Origin: Coraliomargarita_B sp046540835
GTDB lineage: Bacteria > Verrucomicrobiota > Verrucomicrobiia > Opitutales > Coraliomargaritaceae
Length of the DNA: 29,276 nt
NCBI GenBank assembly: GCA_046540835.1
Contig: JBKHEL010000029.1
Span: 1 to 29,276 of the forward strand
Reading direction: 5' to 3'
The notes beneath the pieces are model-generated. The model had not been told where the DNA came from and searched no databases. It saw nothing but the letters and a program-made list of their open reading frames with translations. A program made the translations under genes and the position numbers. This document shows positions 24,420-29,276 of the stretch, piece after piece; the stretch's first letter is position 1; the number at the start of each line of letters is the position of its first letter.

Positions 24420-25475
24420 TTATTCAGTGCCCGGCTGAAACTGCGACTTGTTGATCGCTTTCATATAGGCCTCCTGTTCTGAAATAAGCTGATCATCGAG
24501 GAGTTTTTGCAGGGAGGCATCCATGGAGATCATGCCCTCTTCTCTGTTTTGATCGATGATGTTTTGAATATTCGAGAGGGAGTGTTTGCGAATGGTGTGC
24601 GCGAGAGAGCCGTGAGGGAGGAGGATTTCGTGGGCAGCTACCCGTCCACCGTCTTTTTTCCGGCAGAGCAGTTGGGAGATCACCGCCTGTAGCGCATCGG
24701 CCAGCATGATGCGGGTTTGGTTTTGTTCGTCGGAGGGGAAGGCGTCGATGATCCGGTCGATTGTTTTCGTCGCGTTATTGGTGTGGAGCGTGGCGAATAC
24801 CAGCATACCCATCGCGGCGCAGTCCAGCGCCAGACGCATGGTCTCCATGTCCCGCATCTCACCGATCAGGATGACATCGGGGTCGGAGCGGATCGCGCCG
24901 CGGAGGCCCCGGGCAAAGGACGTGGTGTGCTGGCCGATCTCACGATGCAGTATGGTGCTGTTTTTGTCGTCGTGGGTGAACTCGACCGGATCTTCCAGCG
25001 TGACGATTTGCTTCGCATAATGCTCGTTGATGTGGTTGATAATCGCGGCGAGGGTCGTCGATTTTCCTGAGCCCGTGGGGCCAGTGACGAGGACGAGGCC
25101 GTGTTTGAACCCGGCTACCCGCTTGAGTGCTTCGGGTAGTCCAAGCTCATCAATGCCTGCAATTCTCGAAGGAATCTGCCGCAGCACTGCACCGGTGCCA
25201 TGGCTGTTTCGAAACAGATTCATACGAAAGCGCGCCTCTCCCGGGATTTCGTGGGCGAGGTCGGCATCCCCTGTCTCCTGAAATTGCTTCCAGCGCCCCG
25301 CTGGGGTGACTTCGCGAAGCATCGACTCCAGTTCGTCGGCCTGGAGGGTCGGTCGCTCGATCGGTCGGACCAAGCCCTCCACCCGGATTTTCGGTGGAGC
25401 CCCCACGGAGAGGTGAAGGTCGGACCCGCCTTGTTCGAGCATTTCAAGGAGTATTTGGTCGAGTGTATTCATCAT
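24420..25475 (-). CDS. pilT: PilT-family type IV pilus retraction ATPase
   Basis: A hexameric cytoplasmic motor ATPase that disassembles type IV pili. The 351 residues show the usual order: N-terminal domain with GSDLHLSVGAPPKIRVEG, Walker A GPTGSGKST with Lys138, Asp-box EDPVEFTH, Walker B IRSDPDVILIGEMRD, and an intact His-box ATLHTNNATKTIDR. The C-terminal AIRNLIRE-type motif is present in modified form (LAHTIRKHSLSNIQN). The start overlaps the stop of the upstream PilT-like gene by one base, so the two are coupled. Two Met codons stand in a row at the start. It is the last gene of the cNMP-PilT-PilT set. No pilin or pilB gene lies in the window. Confidence 0.92.
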   Translation of the reverse strand: MMNTLDQILLEMLEQGGSDLHLSVGAPPKIRVEGLVRPIERPTLQADELESMLREVTPAGRWKQFQETGDADLAHEIPGEARFRMNLFRNSHGTGAVLRQIPSRIAGIDELGLPEALKRVAGFKHGLVLVTGPTGSGKSTTLAAIINHINEHYAKQIVTLEDPVEFTHDDKNSTILHREIGQHTTSFARGLRGAIRSDPDVILIGEMRDMETMRLALDCAAMGMLVFATLHTNNATKTIDRIIDAFPSDEQNQTRIMLADALQAVISQLLCRKKDGGRVAAHEILLPHGSLAHTIRKHSLSNIQNIIDQNREEGMISMDASLQKLLDDQLISEQEAYMKAINKSQFQPGTE

Positions 25476-26854
25476 TATTTCTCAATATGCGGGCGGTTTT
25501 CGTCTGCGACCTGCTCCGAAATCGTGCCCGCCTCGACAAGCGCATCAAGGGATTCGTTCAGGGTCCGCATTCCCTGTTTGCGCCCGGTCTGCATCGCACT
25601 GTCCAAGCCCGTTTCTTTGCCATCGCGGATGATGTTGGCCACGGCGTTGTTATTGATCATCAACTCGCAGGCCAGCGCGACACCCCCGCTGAGAGAGGGC
25701 AGCAGGCGCTGGCAGAGGATGCCGCGGAGCGAACCGGCGACCATGGTGCGAATTTGGTTTTGTTGACGTGCCGGAAAGACATCCAGAATCCGGGTTAAGG
25801 TCGAATAGGCATCCCTGGTGTCCATGGTCGCAATCACGAGATGCCCGGTTTCCGCTGCAGTGATGGCCATCTCGATCGTTTCGAGATCGCGCATCTCTCC
25901 GACGATGATGATATCCGGGTCTTCGCGGAGGGCTGATTTGAGGGCGACCCGGTAGGACGATGTGTGTGTGCCGACTTCGCGCTGGGTGAGGATACTCTGA
26001 TCGGAGTCCTGCATATACTCGATCGGGTTTTCCACGGTGATGATGTGTTCCTGCCGCTCCCGGTTCAATTCATTGACGAGGCTGGCGAGGGTCGTGGATT
26101 TTCCCGCTCCGGCGGGTCCGGTGACGAGGATGATTCCGTTGTGGTAGGTGAGCAGCTTACGGATGTTTTCCGGGTTGGGGAAGCCCAGTTCTTCAAGCGA
26201 GCGGACCTGCTTGGAAATAATGCGGTAGACGCCGGAAATCCCGTTTTTGTGCTCGATCAAGTTCGCACGGAAGCGGGTCTGTATCCCCGCTTCTCCGCTG
26301 CCGAGGGTGAGTGCGTAGTCGAGATCCTTGTCGGTTTCAAATTCCTCCTGCTGCTTCTTTGAGAGCAAACACAGGTTCATCCGGCGGGCGAGAGGATCCG
26401 GGAGGCTTTCGGCGTTCAGGTAGATGATTTTGCGGTGGTGGCGGATCCTTGGGCGGGCGTTTCCTGTCAGGTGCAGGTCGCTCACGCCTGCTTCCTGGCA
26501 TCGCTGGAATAAGTCTTCGAGAGCTTTGATAAGCGAGGCCTCATCGAGCACTTCCAGTTCCCCGTAATCGGGCAGGCCGACGGGATTGCTCACTTCGGGC
26601 ACCGATTCAGCCTCCACGGCGATTCCCGGCAATTCCGGGAGGGGGTGGCCCTGTTCGACATTTTGAACCGCTGCCTGTTTTGCCTCTTCCAGGAAGTTCC
26701 GGTCTGTGACCCAGCCCGCGTCGGCCAGTGATTTGGCGAGGGCATCTGCTGTCAGGGACTGGTCCGCTGATGCGATGACCCCGGCAAGTTGTTCTTTCGT
26801 GAGCAGTTCGCAATCATAACAAAAATGGAGAAGCCAGTGAGTGTCGGGGCGCAT
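25475..26854 (-). CDS. Second PilT-like ATPase with N-terminal extension and altered His-box
   Basis: A 459-residue PilT/PilU-like ATPase. Residues 1-120 form an extra helical region (CELLTKEQLAGVIASADQ) not found in classic PilT; a linker follows, then the motor with VSDLHLTGNARPRIRHH, Walker A GPAGAGKST (Lys252), ENPIEYMQ, and REDPDIIIVGEMRD. The His-box segment reads ATMDTRDAYST in place of ATLHTNNA, so the conserved His is replaced by Asp. ATG 26854 (MRPDTHWLLH) is chosen because the open frame upstream of it overlaps the preceding gene and has no motif. It lies 16 nt after the cNMP gene and overlaps pilT by one base. A PilU-like helper role is likely but unproven. Confidence 0.9.
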   Translation of the reverse strand: MRPDTHWLLHFCYDCELLTKEQLAGVIASADQSLTADALAKSLADAGWVTDRNFLEEAKQAAVQNVEQGHPLPELPGIAVEAESVPEVSNPVGLPDYGELEVLDEASLIKALEDLFQRCQEAGVSDLHLTGNARPRIRHHRKIIYLNAESLPDPLARRMNLCLLSKKQQEEFETDKDLDYALTLGSGEAGIQTRFRANLIEHKNGISGVYRIISKQVRSLEELGFPNPENIRKLLTYHNGIILVTGPAGAGKSTTLASLVNELNRERQEHIITVENPIEYMQDSDQSILTQREVGTHTSSYRVALKSALREDPDIIIVGEMRDLETIEMAITAAETGHLVIATMDTRDAYSTLTRILDVFPARQQNQIRTMVAGSLRGILCQRLLPSLSGGVALACELMINNNAVANIIRDGKETGLDSAMQTGRKQGMRTLNESLDALVEAGTISEQVADENRPHIEK

Positions 26855-26870
26855 AAGGGTATGGGGCGGA

Positions 26871-27329
26871 TCAGAGAACTTTTTCGTTTGCTGCGCGCAG
26901 GCGTGAGGCCAACTGACGGGATACGGCAAAAAGAAATTCAAGTGCAGCCTTGGGATGCGTTTCGCTCAGCAATTCAAAGGAGTTTGGCTTCATTTTCAAA
27001 GCCATGGCATGGCGCATCGCTTTAACCGTGGCGCTGGCCTTCGACTCCCGGTCGACGAGACAGACCTCGCCGATGAACTGGCCTGGTTCGATCCGTCCGA
27101 GCAGGCGGTAGGGTGCACCGGGGTTGGCGTGGCTGATTGCATGAAAGACCCCGTCCAGGGTGAAATAGAGCGCATCGGGTTGACTTGCCTGCTGGATCAA
27201 AATCGTGTCCTGATCAAATGAGACGATTTCGGTAAACTCCTCATTTGCGAGCACGTGTCGAGTCTCGTCAGAGACTCCGAACTCTCTGGAAAGAAAGCCC
27301 ATGTCGAGTAATGGTTCGATATTTTCCAT
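26871..27329 (-). CDS. Stand-alone cyclic-nucleotide-binding domain protein
   Basis: A 152-residue protein made almost wholly of a CRP-type cNMP-binding fold: beta roll from about residue 35 (VSFDQDTILIQQASQPDALYF), then the phosphate-binding cassette GQFIGEVCLVDRESKASATV, and a C-terminal helix. There is no DNA-binding domain. The Arg that contacts the cyclic phosphate in CRP (in the PRSATV segment) is replaced by Lys or Ala here (ESKASATV), so nucleotide binding may be weak or changed. It is the first gene of a tight set with two PilT-family ATPases, which suggests a role in regulating the pilus motor. Confidence 0.88.
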   Translation of the reverse strand: MENIEPLLDMGFLSREFGVSDETRHVLANEEFTEIVSFDQDTILIQQASQPDALYFTLDGVFHAISHANPGAPYRLLGRIEPGQFIGEVCLVDRESKASATVKAMRHAMALKMKPNSFELLSETHPKAALEFLFAVSRQLASRLRAANEKVL

Positions 27330-27522
27330 GCCCTAAAGGAAGTGACAGCGGGGATTTGATGGCAAGTTAAAAGCCTCGACTTTGCTTACCCTGCATTTTC
27401 TCGATTTATTGGCTTTACCAGATGTCATTCGCTTGAGGTCCCGTTGCAAAAAGATAAAACACGGCAAAAAAACAAGCGTTTCCGGTTGAACCGGTGCCCT
27501 GAAGCTGTCAGTGTTTTAAATA
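27330..27522. other. Intergenic region upstream of 6S RNA
   Basis: The region should hold the leftward promoter of the cNMP gene and the rightward promoter of the 6S RNA. CCGGTTGAACCGG at about 27482-27494 is a small palindrome. TTTTAAAT at 27514-27521 is a possible -10 element for a start just downstream, but no good -35 sits at the right place. No protein gene is convincing. Confidence 0.35.
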
Positions 27523-27693
27523 CCCTGCAGTGTTCGAGACTTAATGGAGTTCTGTCCTTTACTCTTCAGCAATCGGGAGCTGGCCCCCGTCGGCCGATGT
27601 CCAGCCGTAAACCGGAAGACAGAAGCTGGCGGGAAAGCACCCACCTTAGACTCAAAAGGCTCAAGAACTCCCCCTAATACGGCACATGCGGGG
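27523..27693 (+). ncRNA. ssrS: Probable 6S RNA
   Basis: About 170 nt with the features of 6S RNA, the RNA that mimics an open promoter and binds the housekeeping RNA polymerase holoenzyme. The 5' end CCCTGCAGTGTTCG is close to the conserved 6S start and pairs, with wobble and a bulge, with CGGCACATGCGGGG at the 3' end. A second perfect 8-bp helix joins GGAGTTCT (27546-27553) to AGAACTCC (27664-27671). The 3' half has CACCCACCTTAGACTC then GGCTCAAG, matching the known CACCTTGAACC...GGTTCAAGG block. The 3' end runs into a T5 tail. The family assignment is from memory of the consensus, not from a model search. Confidence 0.65.
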
Positions 27694-27699
27694 CTTTTT
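27671..27699 (+). terminator. ssrS: Probable terminator at the 3' end of the 6S RNA
   Basis: CCCCC at 27670-27674 can pair with GGGG at 27690-27693, directly followed by C and five T residues (27695-27699). The stem is short, but the position agrees with the RNA end predicted from the closing helix. Confidence 0.5.
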
Positions 27700-27824
27700 G
27701 TTTCTTCGGAAAGTCAGTTCATCCCATCCCAATGTCCAATTGAATCGGCCACAGGCTACATCCCGACGCGGAGACGGATGCTTCATCGTAGACTTTCGGA
27801 TCAAATTGGTTTAATTCGGCAGTG

Positions 27825-29189
27825 ATGAAAATCACTGAACAGGACTTACGGCTCATCGAGAAATACAACCGCCCCGGGCCGCGCTACACGAGCTATCCGC
27901 CGGCGAATCATTTTCGGGAGCTGGAGGATCCGGCGCCCCTGTTGCATTCGGTCGAGACGGGGGAGGCGCCGCTGTCGCTGTATTTTCACCTGCCGTTTTG
28001 TGAGACCCTGTGTTGGTTTTGCGGCTGCCACATGATTCCGACGCTGGACCGGGACCGGGCGACGGACTATCTGGACCTGCTGGAAAAAGAGTTGGAACAG
28101 TTCGCGGCGCACCACCGGAAGGAGCGGCCTGCGGTGCAACTGCACTTCGGCGGGGGCACGCCGAATTTCTTTGGTCCCGAGCAGATTGACCGTCTGGCGG
28201 GAATGATCGACCGGCATTTCACGTTTACCGACGACGCGGAGAAGTCGGTGGAACTGGACCCGCGGCGGCTCAGCCCGGCGCATGTGGAGGCCTTTGCGCG
28301 GATGGGGCTCACACGGGCCTCTTTTGGAGTGCAGGACAGCAATCCCGAGGTGCAAAAGGTGATTCACCGCGAGCAGCCGCAGGAAATGAATGTGGCGGCG
28401 ATGGAGACGCTGCGGGCGAATGGCTTCGACTCGGTGAACGTCGATTTGATCTATGGGCTGCCGCTGCAGACGCCCGAGAGCTTCGGCAAGACTCTGGATC
28501 AGGTGCTCGAACTGGAGCCGGACCGCTTCGCCGTCTTCAACTACGCGCATGTGCCCTGGATGCGACCGGCGCAGAAAATTCTTGAGAAGGCGGGCCTGCC
28601 CGATGCGCGGACCAAGCTGGAGTTGCTCAAGCTCTGCATTGAGCGGCTCACGGCGGCGGGCTATGTGTATATCGGTATGGATCACTTCGCGCTGCCGGAT
28701 GATGAGCTCGTGGCGGCCCAGGCGCAGGGCACGCTGCAGCGCAATTTCCAGGGTTACAGCACGCGTGTCGGGGTAGAGATCTGCGGCTTCGGGATCTCCA
28801 GTATCTCGCAGGGGGCCGACGGCTACCGGCAGAATCTCAAAGACATTGAGAGCTACCGCGCGGCGGTGGCGGCGGGTCGTTTGCCCGTGGCGAAGGGGTA
28901 TTTGTTGACGGGTGAAGACCGGCTGCGCGGCGATGTGATCATGCGGCTGATGTGCGACCTGTCGCTGAATTATGCCGCGATGTCGGAGAAGTGGGGGATC
29001 GATTTCGAGGCGCACTTCGCGTCGGCACTTGAGCGGCTCCGCGAACCGGCCGAGGATGGCCTGATCTGCTTCAGCGACTCCGGGTTCGAGGTGACCGAGC
29101 GCGGCCGCCTCTTCATCCGCAATCTCGCGATGTGTTTCGACGCCTACCTGGAGCCCGCTGTGGAAGGCCGTTACTCGCGGACCGTGTGA
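27825..29189 (+). CDS. hemN: Oxygen-independent coproporphyrinogen III oxidase
   Basis: A radical SAM enzyme that converts coproporphyrinogen III to protoporphyrinogen IX in haem synthesis without oxygen. The 454 residues match full-length HemN rather than the shorter HemW. The front has YNRPGPRYTSYP, as in true HemN. The cluster motif is PFCETLCWFCGCH with Cys59, Cys63 and Cys66, plus Cys68, the C-x3-C-x2-C-x-C pattern. FGGGTPNFF, RASFGVQD, VDLIYGLP and the HemN C-terminal domain (RGDVIMRLMCD, FIRNLAMCFDAYL) follow. The open frame begins with GTG-ATG; ATG 27825 is taken. It lies about 130 nt after the 6S RNA terminator and stands alone in this window. Confidence 0.96.
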   Translation: MKITEQDLRLIEKYNRPGPRYTSYPPANHFRELEDPAPLLHSVETGEAPLSLYFHLPFCETLCWFCGCHMIPTLDRDRATDYLDLLEKELEQFAAHHRKERPAVQLHFGGGTPNFFGPEQIDRLAGMIDRHFTFTDDAEKSVELDPRRLSPAHVEAFARMGLTRASFGVQDSNPEVQKVIHREQPQEMNVAAMETLRANGFDSVNVDLIYGLPLQTPESFGKTLDQVLELEPDRFAVFNYAHVPWMRPAQKILEKAGLPDARTKLELLKLCIERLTAAGYVYIGMDHFALPDDELVAAQAQGTLQRNFQGYSTRVGVEICGFGISSISQGADGYRQNLKDIESYRAAVAAGRLPVAKGYLLTGEDRLRGDVIMRLMCDLSLNYAAMSEKWGIDFEAHFASALERLREPAEDGLICFSDSGFEVTERGRLFIRNLAMCFDAYLEPAVEGRYSRTV

Positions 29190-29276
29190 CACCAGGCACC
29201 AGGGCCTGAAGCGGCTTAGCTCGAATGGCACTTAGTTAAGGGCGTTAACCGATAACAAGGGCTGATGGCAAGAGGA

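Noticed and set aside
27544..27825. Plus-strand frame of 93 codons before hemN
   Set aside because: Runs through the probable 6S RNA, has no motif, and its start lies inside the RNA helix.
27846..29231. 461-codon minus-strand open frame opposite hemN
   Set aside because: Arg/His/Leu-rich low-complexity shadow of a high-GC gene; hemN on the plus strand has all radical SAM motifs.

Overview
The window is about 29 kb of dense bacterial chromosome, roughly 57-60% GC by eye, with mostly housekeeping genes on both strands. Several things suggest a marine or gut Verrucomicrobiota of the Opitutae/Puniceicoccales type (Coraliomargarita-like). These are the b558-type sdhCAB operon, a DUF4914-like P-loop protein, TonB/VWA hybrid proteins, a GH28 enzyme and an FAD-dependent oxidoreductase of the polysaccharide-locus kind, and weak or absent Shine-Dalgarno sequences. 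This placement is inference from gene content; there is no rRNA gene to confirm it.

Layout. 1-129: tail of a gene entering from the left, with an in-frame TGA. 153-1277 (-): conserved-looking protein of unknown function with a kinase-like active-site pattern. 1319-1417 (+): small SRP RNA (ffs), followed by a TPMT-type methyltransferase and pdxH. 2779-5472: an AraC-type regulator divergent from a DUF4914/PEPCK-HPrK-like P-loop protein that ends in a strong terminator. 5602-7215 (-): pyrG. 7554-11142 (+): succinate dehydrogenase sdhCAB. 11202-12661 (+): dnaX with an A10 tract and a -1 frameshift needed to make the long (tau-like) product. 12668-14017 (-): GH28 glycosidase. 14341-15387 (+): ogt and a DUF2062 membrane protein. 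15603-20698: a TonB-like/VWA protein, then on the minus strand a secreted VWA protein, a sensor kinase and a response regulator. 20847-24204 (+): a secreted beta-strand-repeat protein ending in a 19-bp perfect hairpin, and a secreted FAD-dependent oxidoreductase. 24420-27329 (-): a three-gene set of a cyclic-nucleotide-binding domain protein and two PilT-family ATPases. 27523-27693 (+): a probable 6S RNA. 27825-29189 (+): hemN.

Functional themes. Central metabolism and cofactors are represented by the succinate dehydrogenase, CTP synthase, PLP and haem genes. RNA-based regulation and export are represented by ffs and ssrS. The most interesting points are the dnaX frameshift, in which the zero frame gives the short product; the DnaX zinc module that has lost its cysteines; the likely 6S RNA; the uncharacterised 153-1277 protein; the P-loop protein at 3556-5472; the VWA/two-component cluster; and the PilT pair with a cNMP-binding partner, where one ATPase has an altered His-box. 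No CRISPR array, prophage, transposase or tRNA was seen.
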